Shown one piece after another: positions 11,842 through 24,400 of a stretch of DNA of 64,000 nucleotides (within the stretch, counting starts at the first letter, position 1; each line of letters begins with the position of its first letter). The stretch lies in NCBI RefSeq assembly GCF_025024155.1, contig NW_026251818.1:1-64000 (forward strand). Direction: 5' to 3'. The position numbers and the translations under genes are program-made. This DNA is from Gamsiella multidivaricata. Its lineage: Eukaryota; Mortierellomycota; Mortierellomycetes; Mortierellales; Mortierellaceae. The notes under the pieces were generated by a model. It was given only the letters and a program-made list of their open reading frames with translations. It searched no databases and was not told the DNA's origin.

Positions 11842-12026
11842 GGGAACTCTGATCCCGAGAACTAAAGCAAGGGGATCGTTGCGGCAGATAGAAACGAATA
11901 ACCCGACCAGCTCCACTCAATCCCTCACGCACTACACATGCATCTTTTTAATGAAAACCCAAAAAAGCATTTCGTACATAAACATTACCATTTCTTCTCT
12001 TTTTTTATTTCATTCTGGACGTGTTC

Positions 12027-13649
12027 TCATGCTTTATTGTCAGCTGGCAGAAGTCCCAGCTCTTTCTTCCTGGCGACAACCACCTTTTCGAGCAGCGTCT
12101 TGCCACGGAAATCGCCCAGAATAGACATGGGCGCACCGAATGCGTTCGTCACGTACGAGAAGCCGATTCCGAGCTCTTCGATCCACACAACCAACGACCC
12201 TCCAGCGCCGCCCCAGCCCTGAACTTCGACGCCCGTCAGAGGGCCATCGCGGAAAAAGTTGCGGCTTTTGACCCAGCCTCCGCGAGAGAGGGGCAAAGAC
12301 TCAAAGGTGATTGCACAGGGTCGAGTTGAGTGATAAGAGGTCGCTTCAGCATAGGTCTCGGGAGATATCAGATCGGGCTCCTGACCAGGATGGATGGATG
12401 CGCCTTTGTTGGCCATCATGGACACGAGTTTAGCCAGCTATCAGGGCAGAGGAGGCACAGTTAGAAATGAACATCCATAATAATGTATTATACTCACTCA
12501 AAGGTGCGCACAAAATATCAAGATAAAGAAAATCTCACTTACTGAATGGGCGTTGGTCTTGAGCGAAAAACTGGTACTCTCGGTGGTATGCGCCTTCTTT
12601 GTCCTGAAACTGCTGGCAAAGGGCGCCATTCTAGGTGTCAATGCCTTTGAAGACAGGCTCCACTTCTGAATCAGCTGCCATACCAATGGGTGCAATGGCG
12701 GCAAGTCCGGATAACCGATCCATTTGTTTGTCTGAACAGACCGTGGCAACAACAGTCGTCCGATGATCCGCAAAACAGGATAGTCAAACATAGGTGCCAG
12801 TCGGTCCTCCCAATCACGATCGTTCTCAAACAAGCTGTAATGCAGCTCCACATCGGTGTAGTCCCCCATGAGCTCCTCCCTTGCGATCTGACCGATCGTC
12901 CGTCCCTGTGGGTCGACCCTGCGCACAATCTCGTTCAGATACCAGCCTCGACTCACGGCATGATAGGCTCTCGCGACCTGCCCTCCGAAATAGTGCTTCT
13001 GCTTAGCCAGCTTCTCCGAGAATTCTTCACGATCGGCCAGGGTCTCCCAGGTGAAGTTCCGGCCAGGATCGTCCACATGAAAGACTCCAGACTCGTGGAC
13101 CATCACATCAACCAGGCGAACATCCTGCTTTCCGTTCTGTGCAAACTCTGGCCAGTAGTCCGCAACCCTTTTCGAGTAGTCCAACAATCCCTTTTGGACA
13201 AGTCTTGCGATTACGATGCCCTCAACGACTTTGCCGGAGGAATAGACCTGTTGGAGGGTCTGGTTTGCATATGGGATGGTGCCCTCCAGATCTTTGGTTC
13301 CCGCAAAGAGGTCGATGACGGGCTCACCTTCCACAAAGACTGCGAAGGAGCCGCCGAGGTCCTCGTGGGTGGCGAATAGTCGGGTATAGTAGCTAATAAC
13401 GGGTGCATAGAACTCTGAACGATCGAGAATGCCCTCGAGATGGAAGTTGGAGAGGTTATTGCAGCTGCGATTGAAAGTTAGGCAGGCGACAGACTGGAAG
13501 GGACCCTTAGTGGAGTAGACGTAGAAGGCAAATATGATGGCTGGTAAGAGATGGAGGAACCATTGGAAGGGCGACAGGCGAGGGAGGGAGAAGGAGGATG
13601 GTGGAGAGGTGGTACCACCACGGGCCTGGGTCTGCTTGGAGGCGGTCAT
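12027..13649 (-). CDS. beta-lactamase-fold serine hydrolase, membrane-anchored (LACTB-like)
   Basis: Two exons, 13649-12543 and 12437-12027, with a 105-bp intron; 505 residues. Residues about 29-46 (FQWFLHLLPAIIFAFYVY) form one membrane anchor, so it is probably a type II membrane enzyme. The penicillin-binding SxxK motif is YSSGK (Ser about 137, Lys about 140). The second motif is YHAVSRGWYLNEIVRR (Tyr about 230), with RVDPQGRTIGQIAREEL following. The third, Gly-rich motif is in exon 2 (GWGGAGGS). Eukaryotic members are hydrolases or esterases or form filaments (LACTB); they are not antibiotic-resistance genes. Substrate cannot be inferred. It converges with the NADH dehydrogenase gene (225 bp between stops). 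A TATA-like site lies 112-120 bp upstream. Confidence 0.88.
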
Positions 13650-13760
13650 TCGTTCTTGCGGAGATGTCTATGCGGCTGTTGCTCGGTTGCGGGAGTAAAG
13701 ACGAGAAGCGGAGAAAGGAGAGACAGAGGCAGCCGAGAGGGGAATAGGGCTCCCTGCATC

Positions 13761-13769
13761 CTTTTTATA
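13761..13769 (-). promoter_or_regulatory. TATA-like element of the serine hydrolase gene
   Basis: On the minus strand the site reads TATAAAAAG, 112 bp upstream of the start codon at 13649. The sequence and spacing suit a fungal TATA promoter; function is inferred. Confidence 0.5.
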
Positions 13770-15481
13770 CCGGGAAAGCAGTTTAAGAGGAATACGGTCT
13801 CCACGTTGGGGTCAGGTTAGAGCAAGGAAATAAATAAAAAGAGGGGGGATCGTGTCACCATCCGAGGTAGTCCAGTGAGCCATGCAGTTTTCCGTCGCTG
13901 CAGCTGTATGGATTGTATGGGGAGCTCGAAGTGCCTCCCATTGGACGGACACGTTCCCGTCCTCGGCTCAATTGGCAGACGGTCTTTCGATCTGCTTGGC
14001 CACTCCTACCTGTTTACGTACGCTCTCGTTCTCACCCTCCTCTTCGTCCTTGCCCTTTTCTATATCACTTCAGTACAAGCACAGATGGAGAGAGCAAACT
14101 ATCACTGGGTCACTCCCTGGCACAACATAGCACCCAGACACAGCACAGCATCCCAGGTACAGTCTGGGATCTGCATTGGCCATGCGATTGCCATATATGG
14201 GCAATACGTGCTGAGTAATGAAAAAAACGGGCGGACTCTGCGCAATGATGTCCTTTTGTGCTTGTGTGCCCGTGTGCCTGCGCCCACTGGATCTGCACGC
14301 ATGAGTTGTGGATATGAACGTAATGGACATGAATTTCTTTCTTGCCACATGCCAAAAACGTCCATGATTGCACACGGTTAATGCACACGTATCCACACTG
14401 CCTCCCATTTGTATCTGTGAAAGGTTTTCTGACCCCTCCGCACATGTGCATTACACAAATGACGCGAACAAGAAAAACCCTATTAAACGGTTTACGGGCC
14501 GATCATTAGATGATTTGCAAATTAGACTACATGTACCGGCCAACCGAGGGGGCTCCTTTCTTCTTTGTTCTCGTCCATGGGCTCTGTAAATTGTGGAGTG
14601 GCACGATTTTTTTTTTTTACTCGCACCTGCATTCACCCACAGTACCCTTTTCCATCGTATTGCATGCGCCTCCCTCCATGCATTCAACGTGTGTATTGAT
14701 TAGCTGTTCGCGCTATTTTTTCTATCTTGGATCAAATAAAAGCATGATGCAAATGCAACTGCTCGTTTGTATACATTACGATAGCGATGTCGTTGTGGAT
14801 GATGGTCCTTTTTTTTTTTGGTTGTCTTGACCTGGGTCCTCCCTATACTGTATTTTAATTGCTATCGGGTCTTGCCAAGAAGCACATGCAAAATGGAATT
14901 CGTCGACAACTATACCCCCAACGCGCGTGAACGCTATCTTTGAAAGTACATTTCACATACACGCGTCTGATAATGAAAAGCGCGCCACAGTGATGTATGC
15001 ACTAAAATTGTACGTGGCGTTGAATTTGCACTATAACCTGTGTTTACCAGTGGAAGTACCATAACAACGCATCTTCTCGCACCTTCTTGCATCCTTTCGC
15101 AATACCAGTGAAGGAAAAAAAATCCAAGAAGCATTGCCAGATGCGGATTTCTATTCTGATGCAACTCAATGCTGTGGGCCTTATCATAAGATGTATGTAT
15201 CCTCATGAAACAAAGTGCCAAAAGTCCGCTGTCCGTTGTCACTGCTGGAAAGACCGTATATATTTAAAAAATGCTAAGAAGCGGTCGGAGGAATAGGCTA
15301 CCTGGATTCTTTCTGGAGGAGAAGGAGGCAGGGTGCGATGTTGCTACGCATGGATAAGGAATCTGCCACAAATCACAAACCTGAAGAGCTCCAATGTTTC
15401 TCTCCATTGCGGAGGTAATTGGCCACATGTATCGCACGGACGCACCTTTCTAAGTAAAGAGAACAGGGTGTCGCGTAGCAC

Positions 15482-15531
15482 AGCATTAGTCTACCTGCAG
15501 AATAGCATTAGTCTACCTGCAGAATAGCATT
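15482..15531. repeat. 22-bp tandem duplication
   Basis: The unit AGCATTAGTCTACCTGCAGA plus AT occurs twice in direct succession (15482-15503 and 15504-15525), with six bases of a third unit. The copies are identical, so the duplication is recent. No gene context. Confidence 0.9.
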
Positions 15532-15991
15532 CGTCCGGACTGTGCGAGTAGGGAATGCACGCCCAATGCTGTTGATTGGTTCTTCTTCCTTGCCTGGTTT
15601 TTTTTTCTCACACTTCCAAATCAACTCAAAATCTGATTAAGAAAGCTGCCGACTCTGGCGCTGACAAACCTCGGTCTCGAACGGTAGCCTACGAAAGTTA
15701 CCCTGAAGTAAATGCGAGGGTGCGCTATACTGCTCTGGCCTCCAGATAAGGACAGAAGAATCAGATGAATGAGCAACTTGGAGCGATTGCTTCCTTTCTG
15801 CGGCCTTGGATTCTTACGAGTGCTCTTTTACTCTTCGCCGAAAGGGGACGATACTATCAATTATTGGAGATCAATGCGCAGATATACTGGAAAAGGTATC
15901 ATTTTAAAGCGACCTCACCCAGAGACGCGTCTGAACTCATGTTTCCCCTATGGTGCTGTCTGCAGTTCACTGATATCAATGGGAACAAAGC

Positions 15992-16017
15992 AAAAAAAAA
16001 AAAAAAAAAAAAAAAAA
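15992..16017. repeat. 26-base A homopolymer
   Basis: Uninterrupted A run about 100 bp beyond the 3' end of the EF-hand membrane-protein gene. No flanking duplication found. Confidence 0.9.
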
Positions 16018-16119
16018 GAGAGATCCTACGCCGAGATGCAGGAATATGTATAAGACGGCGTAGGGATATTTGAGTGCTCCTGCTTTTCTTGCTTGCTTCA
16101 TTCTCTACATATTTGATTT

Positions 16120-17776
16120 CTAGGGCTCGATCAAGATCTTGCCCTCGTCGATAAAGGACTGAATCGCAAACTTCCATACGGTCGACATGTTCTTGTAAAA
16201 CTCCTGGAACTCGATCGTATTCGACTTGTCGCTGTCGTGTTCCTAAGGGCGAATATAGGGAGAAGGACCCAAGAGTGGAATGAGTACAAAATCAATTTAA
16301 TGTACCATGCAAATCAAGGAAAAGGAGGAGGAAATGATTTTTTCTTTTTGTTACCTTTAAATAGGCTGCAGCTTCGTTGTGAGGCAGGCCCCACGAGACC
16401 AACAGGTGCTCAAGTTCCGCCACGTCCAATGTTCCGGAGCTGTCCGAGTCCAGGGCATCAAAGACCAACTTAGCTTGGCCACGTGGGGTCTTGGGCATTG
16501 TCGGGACGCTGATCGGGCTGGAATGAATCCAGTTCTTGGTGAACCAGGCACAGAAATCGTCAAATTTCACAATCTCACGGTCTGCGAAGAGCGCATCAAG
16601 CATCAGCTTGCCCTCCATGTCAATATCTGAAATCCCGCAGGCTAGTAAAAAGTCCCTGAATTCTGCGACGCTCAACTCGTTGTCATGGTCGACATCAATT
16701 GCCTTGAAGACGGTCATGGCCTTGGCACGAGGCGTAGTGTTGCGTACACTAGCGCCCATCACCTTGGAACAGATGCTTGCATAGCGATCCTTGGGTTCTT
16801 GAATCGACAGAGCATCAACTGCATTGGCCACCTCGGCAGCGGTGATGAGGGCGTCCAGTACCATCTTCTTTTCAGGTGAAGATGCAAACTCACGAGGGTG
16901 CTCTGTCGTCCACGAAACCCAGAAGTCAGCGTCCTTGGTCATGCGAAGGATTATGTCGGCGGTCACGACGCCAGACAACAATATAATGTTGCCGTGCAGT
17001 CCGAGAACGGAGGGAATGAGCAACATGCCGCTGGTCAACATGGCCGCCGAGAAACGGTGGTTCGCGAATAAATTGAAGCGGTAGTACAGTGCGAAGAAGA
17101 CACGGGACCAGGCATAGATGTGCACGGTCATGTAGGTTGACAGGAGGTAATAGAACGACGTGGGGTTCATAACCAGGTTGATCGCAAAGTATCCGTGGAG
17201 GGCCGTGACTATCGCCAACGATGGCACCAGGAAGGCCTTGATCCCTAGGACCGTGGGGATCTGATAGAATGTCGAGGGAACGTGAGAAAGGACCGCAAAG
17301 AATGCCGCCGCATACGCCCAATTAGTAGGATCCTCTGCGTAGAACGCTCCAATACAGGCCAGAACTAGAAAAAATTGCATCAGCTCCACAATAGTTAGCA
17401 TGGAGTAGTTCTTGCAGTATCCGGACCATGATCTGGTGTTTTTTTCACATTGCACCTACTCTCGAGACAACCGCTCAAAATATGAAGGCGAAGGGCGCGT
17501 CTTCTCGCCGTCTTGACATAGAACTATCCGGTTATTTTAAAGCGCGATAACAAGTTTGCAATGGTTAGAGGTTGGTATGGCAACCGATCATCGTCTATTG
17601 TGAGACGTATAAAAGTGCAAGTAGCTTCTTACCTTAGGATGGAAAGGCGTCGAGAAGTGGTAAGCCAGTACAGCCACATCGAAGAACAACGAGACGTAAC
17701 TGATATACATGCGAAAGGCGGTCTCTGGGCTATCCCAGTTGACGTGCTTGTAGTGAGGAAGCGCTGCGGTCTCCAT
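16120..17776 (-). CDS. polytopic membrane protein with C-terminal EF-hands
   Basis: Three exons, 17776-17633, 17455-16355 and 16242-16120; 455 residues. The start ATG gives METAALPHYKHVNWDSPETA. The first half has about six hydrophobic segments (for example SLFFDVAVLAYHF, IVELMQFFLVLACIGAFY, YLLSTYMTVHIYAWSRVFF). The cytosolic or luminal second half carries calcium-binding loops: DVDHDNELSVAEF (about residue 303), DSDSSGTLDVAEL (about 383) and HDSDKSNTIEFQEF (about 417, exon 3). All three keep acidic residues at coordinating positions and a terminal Glu. Calcium sensing coupled to a membrane function is likely. The transported or regulated partner is unknown, and I do not recognise a named family. 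Confidence 0.82.
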
Positions 17777-19207
17777 GGTGATCGGTGAAGGTTTGAGGGG
17801 GGTACTTGGTATCGTGCCTTGTCAAGGATGAAGAAAACAGAATACAGAAGGAAGAGGAAAGAAGAGGCAGGAAGCGCAAACGGGAAAGGCTCGTCTTTTA
17901 AACGGAGGAAGATGCGCAAGATGATCGACTCGGGAAAACTACGCTGCATCTTTGTTAGATGCAAGAAAGAAAAAAGACCCCACTATCTACTTCCCCCTTT
18001 ACAGATGCCAGAAAGCAGTAAAGATAAGCACGGATGAAGAAAGATGTTACTGAGCGAGGGATCGAAGCCATGCGCTATAGAAAGAAAGCGGCGGATGGAC
18101 CTGCATAATTGTCGCGAAACCTAATTGAGCTGCTGGCTGATACAGATATGCTAATCATATGCGCACCTCCGACGATCACACGGCAACTAGCCGCCCCTGG
18201 GTGTCCTTGATCATCGCCCTACTGGCGCCGAGCTTCTCGGGATTGTGCTTACAGCAGCAGTCTACAGTTTTTACGCCTCTAATATACAAAGCAAGGCTGC
18301 AGAATCCCTCCCCTAGCCTGTATTATTGCGTGGAATTCCAACTACAATTATCAACTGAACTTTGTCCTCCTTCTGACGCGCACAATCGCGTGAATCCGGT
18401 CTGTGCGATGTGGTTTCGAAGCGAAAGATGGCTGGACTTGACGCTCAACAAGATCGAAGCACTTTTGCTTAGAAGACGACGTGTGTTCGAACAAGAATAA
18501 GGATGCGAGAAAAGGATGTGACCTACTCTTCCTCAGTGAACAGAGGAAGATGGAGCAATAAAGCCTGACCTCGTGCCGCCGTAGTAACGGAATTGCCAAA
18601 GGGGCTGGCAATGATTCTAGCGAACCTGACGAACTCGGAGTCCTGAACCAATGCGGAAATCCAAAAAATGTCGGAGATGGTACACTTGGATCTTTCCCCC
18701 TAGTCTATATTAGTCTGGTTTAAAGATGTTCAGGGGGACGGGTTCCTTGTTGCATAATCTCGAAAAAACCCCATGCATGCAGGACAAGTAACATAACCTG
18801 CATATATCTTAGCAAAGCAAAGAACCCCTAAACACAAGAAGGGAGCAATTGCTTGCCATCGCGACTCGGAATCCCGAGCTACGCCAACTTTCTGCCTCTG
18901 TATGTGCACACAAACAGAGCGACAAACACATCCACATCCACTGGCGCATACGCATAATCGACCAAGTGAGTGGAGGAATCCATGCTACTATATGTAACTC
19001 TTGTTTTGCTGATCGCCCTAGGCCCGTGATAATCGACCGTACCTTTTCACGCCCTTTTTTTTTTTTATTTCCGCCTCCGATTTTTCTTAACCATATTATC
19101 TTCTCTGCCATCTCTCCTCTCCTATTTACTTCCGTCAAACCTTTTTCCTGCACACCTCTCCTCGATCCGGTCAAAACTACACAAAATCGATTGCAAGATA
19201 ATTCGAC
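17777..19207. other. 1.4-kb divergent intergenic region
   Basis: It lies between the start codons of the EF-hand protein (-) and the carotenoid oxygenase (+), so it must contain both promoters. A pyrimidine-rich block (about 19055-19170, including a T run) precedes the oxygenase start. No coding frame with splice support and no RNA gene was seen. Confidence 0.5.
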
Positions 19208-21294
19208 ATGGATTTATCCACGAAAACTGCTTCTGAGAAGCCCTGGCCGTATTCCTCTGGCTATGATAACTGCCCCGAGGTCCTCGAGCCCACACCCTTG
19301 ACTGTCAAGGGGACCATCCCACCTTGGCTCGAGGGTGCGCTCTACCGATCTGGCCCTGGGTAAGGACAGTGAAAACCGCTTGCAATCTGACACATCAGCT
19401 GAAGGGTCTGACAGCGAGCCATCCAGGCGTTCTTTTTTTTGCTTTTCTTTCATGGGTACTAATTTGCTTATTCCTCTATATCAAAAAATATGGTATAGTG
19501 CGTACGATCTCAAGTCAGAGTCTGGAAAGGATATTCACATCCAGCATTGGTTCGATGGACTTGCTCAGAGTACGTATTTTTCTAATTTGATTCTTATCCT
19601 GATTCCTACTGCTGCTTTTCAACATACTCGATTCGCCTACTGCATGGATAGGGGTTACAAATGAGATAGGCAGACTGAACCAATTGCCCTTTTATCTTAC
19701 TATACATCAAAAATTTCTAGTCCACAGATATGAGATCCAGCGAGGTGGTCGAGTCTCCTATCGGTCCCGCAATACCTCCAATGATCTTCGCAAGCGGTAT
19801 GAAAAGGCGGAATCCGTCACAGACGTCACCTTCTGTCAGCGTGACCCCTGCAAGACCATCTTTCAAAAGTTCTTCACGACTTTCAAGATCGCAACTGTGG
19901 GCAATCCTCCCATGGGCGGAACCGGTACCAATGTGGGAGTAATCCCTACATTCAACTTCCCTGGACTTATGGAGACCGGTCCTACCAAGACAGGAAAGAC
20001 GAACCCGAACGCGCGTAACATGGTCATGAACACCGACGGTAATGTCCTCCAGGAGCTCGACCCCGTTACCCTGGAACCCATTCGACTCTTCACCTACGGT
20101 GATATCGATGATGCCCTCAAGTCCAGCAACATTGCACCAGCGCATCCATGTATCGATCCCGACACGAATGAACACTTCACGATTTTGCAGACGTTCGGTC
20201 CCACAGCCGTGTACAAGGTCATCCGTATCAGACAGTCTCCCATGGGCCCCACACGCGAGCCAGACCTGGATGTCCTGGCCGAGATCAAGTCTCCTCGAGC
20301 ATCCTATCTGCATAGTTTCTGTATGACCAAGCGTTATGTGGTTATGGCGCACTGGCAATGTGACTTTGCAGCCTATGGACTGAGCGTGCTTTGGTATGGG
20401 AATGCGTGGGAATCATTCAAGGCTCATGACCCAAATGTCAAGTCGTCCTTCTATGTGATCGACCGTCTTATTGGTCGACATGTCGCTACGTTCGAGTGCG
20501 ACCCTTATTATGCCTTCCACACCATCAACGGATTCGACGAAGGCGACGATATTGTTTTGGATATTGCCGCATACAAGGTACATAAGCGTATAACCGCCCC
20601 CCCCTCCTCCAAAAAAAAAAAAAAAAAAGATCGTTGGACGCACAGACCTTACACTAAACTCTGTTGGTTTCAAATTCATTTACTATTCCCCAAATGACAG
20701 GACCACACCGTCATTGGCGACTACTACATCGATAACTTGAGGGACGAGGTCAATGGTAAACCTCCACAGCAAGCGACCTTGCGCCGTTATCGCCTGAAGA
20801 ACGTCTCGAAACAGGCCTCGCTCGCCGCAGCCACGAGGGGAGTGCCGCCCAAGCCCGTGCCCGCAGAGATCGACTTCCAACTCAAGCCTGAAATCAATTT
20901 TGAGCTGCCCGCCATCAACCCGAGCCGGTACCTGCGAAACTACCGCTATATCTATGGTGTCAACCGCTCCGGTGAGCGGAAAACTCTTATTTACGACCGA
21001 ATCATCAAGGTTGATCTCGACAAGCTCAAGCAAGGCGATCAGGAAACGTGCGCTAAATTCTGGATGGAAGACCAGTGCACGCCCTCTGAACCCGTCTTTG
21101 TGCCAACCCCCAATGCCACTGATGAGGACGATGGCGTTCTGTTGTCAATTGTGCTGGATGGAAGTCGCCGTACGGGATTCATGCTCATTCTGGACGCCAG
21201 GACCTTGGAAGAGATCGCGAGAGCAGACATGCCCGAGGGAAGGGTCGCGCCCCACAACTTCCATGGCGTGTACGTCCCTAACATGACAACCTAA
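19208..21294 (+). CDS. carotenoid cleavage oxygenase (RPE65/BCO family)
   Basis: Four exons: 19208-19359, 19499-19569, 19721-20577 and 20701-21294; 557 residues. These non-haem Fe(II) enzymes split a carotenoid double bond with O2. The N-terminus has the family signature IPPWLEGALYRSGPGAYDL and IHIQHWFDGLAQIHRYEI. The four iron-binding histidines are visible in PAHPCIDPD (about 214), YLHSFCMT (about 271), AFHTINGFDE (about 340) and NFHGVYV (about 547). In mucoromycete fungi this family makes apo-carotenoids leading to trisporoid mating signals; that role is inference here. It may equally act on imported carotenoid. Intron 3 contains an 18-base A run after a C run. The gene converges on the ABCC transporter gene, with 113 bp between stops. 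Confidence 0.93.
20611..20628. repeat. 18-base A run in intron 3 of the carotenoid oxygenase
   Basis: A (C)n stretch is followed directly by 18 A. It lies inside the 123-bp intron, between donor and branch region, and does not disturb either splice site. Confidence 0.9.
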
Positions 21295-21407
21295 ACCATG
21301 CAATGGGTCGTAGATCTTTATCATGTATTTTCATAACTTCGGAGAATATACTCTATTCATAAGATTGTCTATCTCTTTAAATTAAACCATTGCCATATAC
21401 TTTTCCA

Positions 21408-24400
21408 CTACACCTCCCCAGCTTGCTCTGCCAACCTGTAAAACAGCGATTCATCCCTTCGTTGTAACAGCACCGAAGGGCTGTCGTACTCAACAACATG
21501 TCCCTGCTCCAGTACCAGAATCTTGTCCGAGTCCATCACGGTCTTGATTCTATGCGCGATGGTTAGGATTGTTCGATCCTTGAACTCTGTGCGGATCGTT
21601 TTCTGAATCAACTCGTCCGTCTCCACATCCACCGCAGACGTAGCCTCATCCAGGACCAAGATCTTTGTCTTGCGAAGCAGCGCACGAGCCAAGCAGATAA
21701 GGGATCGTTGGCCAACCGAAAAGTTCTCACCGTTCTGTGCGACTTCAAACGACATTCCCCCCGGAAGCGACTGGATGTAGGTTTTCAAGTGCGCACGATC
21801 GAGTGCCTCCCAAAGCGAGTGGTCCGACTGCTCCAGGAACGGGTCAAGGTTATCGCGAACCGATCCTGCGAAGAGGATGGGGTCCTGCGGAATGATGGCC
21901 AGTGCTTGACGCAGATCAACAAGTCCCAACGTCGAGATGTCGACATCGTCAATCAGGATCCTGCCCCCTGACTGCAGCTCTTCATTATTTCTGCCCACGA
22001 CCTCACTGCCTAGAGACGATGGATCGCTAGCCCTGGCCCAGTAGCTATTGGCAGCCTCAATCATCCTGAAAATTGCCAAGGTCAGCGACGACTTGCCAGC
22101 CCCGGTCCTTCCAACAATACCGATGGACTCGCCGGCCTGGACTTCAAACGATACGTCCTTCAATACCAGATCCAAACCTTCTCGATACCTGGCCGAATAG
22201 TTCTCAAAAACAATCTTTCCCTGCTTTGGAGGCCACTGCTGGCTGGCATCCAAAAGCGACAACCTTTCCGGCGCCTCCGTTGGTAGATCGATATATTCGC
22301 ACACACGCTCCACTGCAACCAGTCGGTTCTGCATGTCGCAATACGTTCTCACCAGATAGCTGACATCCTGCGTGACCGTCAGTATAAAGCTCAGTGCCAA
22401 GCCAGCTGTGGCGGGATCGATGGTATCGCGCGTGGTCACAAACGCGATGGTGACCAACAAGATGACCACCGCAGACAGACACTGGAGCCGGACCTCGACC
22501 CATCGGATACAGTATAGGTATGTCACATGTGCGTTCGTATGAGCGTCGACTCTGGCTACATTCTCGGTAATGAATCGGTTCTGGCTCCGCATAGCTCGGA
22601 TGGTTGGCACACCACCGAGGGTCTCGTTAAAATGCTGGAAGATAGGGGACTTCAGCACATGAAAAATACGCTTGACGGCGCAGGATGAATACAGATAGTA
22701 ATGCTGGATGACCATTACGGCGATTAAGAACAATGGAAGAGCCCCAATGAACAGGGGCGTGGTTACGGATACGGTGATCAAGCTGGTGGTGACGCTTACA
22801 GAAAACATCGCCATGTTATCGAAGGCCCAGGGAAGTGCGTCATCGATGACTTGGACGTCTCCGGAGATCCGATTAATAATTCGTCCTAGAGGTGTGGTAT
22901 CAAAGAACGAGGATGGCAGGCGCAGAATTCTGGAGAGAAGGTCGTAATGAATGGTCTTGGAGGCGCGGATTCTGGCCAGTGCGAACCCAATATAGATCAC
23001 AGTAATGTACATCGCGACATAGATAACTGTCAAAAGGGCAAACACGGAGAGGAATAGCGTCATAGAGGGCGTTGGGTGGTCGCCATTGAGGCTAGAGGAC
23101 TCGTTACTCCGCTTGATCCAATACTTGAGCCAGAGATTGGTTGCGACAAGCGCAATCTGCGCGAGAATATGGAATCCAAGCACCATTGCCGCATATTTGT
23201 ATGACCTGCGCCAGAAGATGCAATAAAAGAATAAATGGTCATAAGTGCGCGGAAAATGTAAACGAACATATCACTCAATCTCTAGACAATCAGTGAAAAA
23301 AGCAACCTACGATGCCCGGATATACGCAAGTGCAGGGCCGAATCCGACGCTGCCTTCCTTGATGTTTTCCTCTCCGATGATCTTGCCGTTCACTTTCCTC
23401 TTTTGGTCTCCTATGCGCATAGAAATCTTTGGTTCTGCATGGCTTGCCGCGACCTCGAGATTTCCTTCGGCGGTATCCATTGCATCACTGCTTGACTGAT
23501 CGTCGTCATAGCCAGTCTCAGACTCTGCTTGACTGGCGGTCTCGCTCCCAGCGTCTGCTTCACTACGCTCTGTGCCAGATGCTGTGGTCGTAGCCACTGC
23601 TGCTGGTGTATCGCCACTCTCAAAATGCCTGCGGTGTTTGAGCGCGTATTCCTTGATGAGAACGTAAAACATCTTCTTTGCCGCCATGAGATTGGCATAC
23701 GTTCCGTGCTCTGCAATGCGTCCATCCCTTACCATCACTACCGTGTCCGTCTCTCTCAAATGATGGATTCCATGTGTCACCAAGATCCTAGCCTTCCCTT
23801 GCAACAGACCCTCGGGGCCGATCAAGTTTCGCCACAGGTGTCGATCCACGTGTGCATCTACAGCACTTAATGGATCATCCAGTAGATAAATATCGGCGTC
23901 ATCGTATGCAGCTCGAGCAAGCGACACTCGCTGTTTCTGTCCTCCGGAAAGATTGATACCTCGCTCGCCAATCTCGGTCAGGTCACCAGCGGGTAGCATA
24001 GCGATATCCGGCTCCAGGCCACACGCATGGACGATTCGCTGGTATCGCTCTTGTTCATAAGGCTTGCCGAAGAGAATATTGTCGCGAAGTGAGCAGTTGA
24101 GGATCCAGGCGTGCTGAGGAACGTAGGCGATTCTTCCCCTTGTATGGGCCTCTCCCTGGACCTTGTACATCTCACCAATGATGGCACTCAGAAGCGAGGA
24201 CTTGCCTTGGCCGACTCGGCCAACGATAGCATTAAGGGACTTGTTGGCGATCGATAGGTTGATGTTCTCCAAGGTCGGGCGGCACTTCGTGGGAGTGCTA
24301 TCCTCATCCATTTCGGAAAGAAGGGGCTGGGCCTCATCCACAGTCTCATCGACGGATGGCGACGTTTCGCTTTTGACCCAAGAAAAGGTGCCATCCTGGA

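Larger units (their letters stand above)
13770..16119. other. 2.35-kb intergenic region, no gene recognised
   Basis: It separates the promoter of the serine hydrolase from the 3' end of the EF-hand gene. Overlapping frames around 13875-14450 have no splice-consistent extension and no family resemblance. The region holds a 22-bp tandem duplication (15482-15531), short T runs at about 14607 and 14812, and a 26-base A run (15992-16017). Confidence 0.5.

Noticed and set aside
13875..14451. Overlapping 80-170 codon frames on both strands
   Set aside because: All three frames are open for composition reasons, none has splice-compatible neighbours, and none resembles a protein family.
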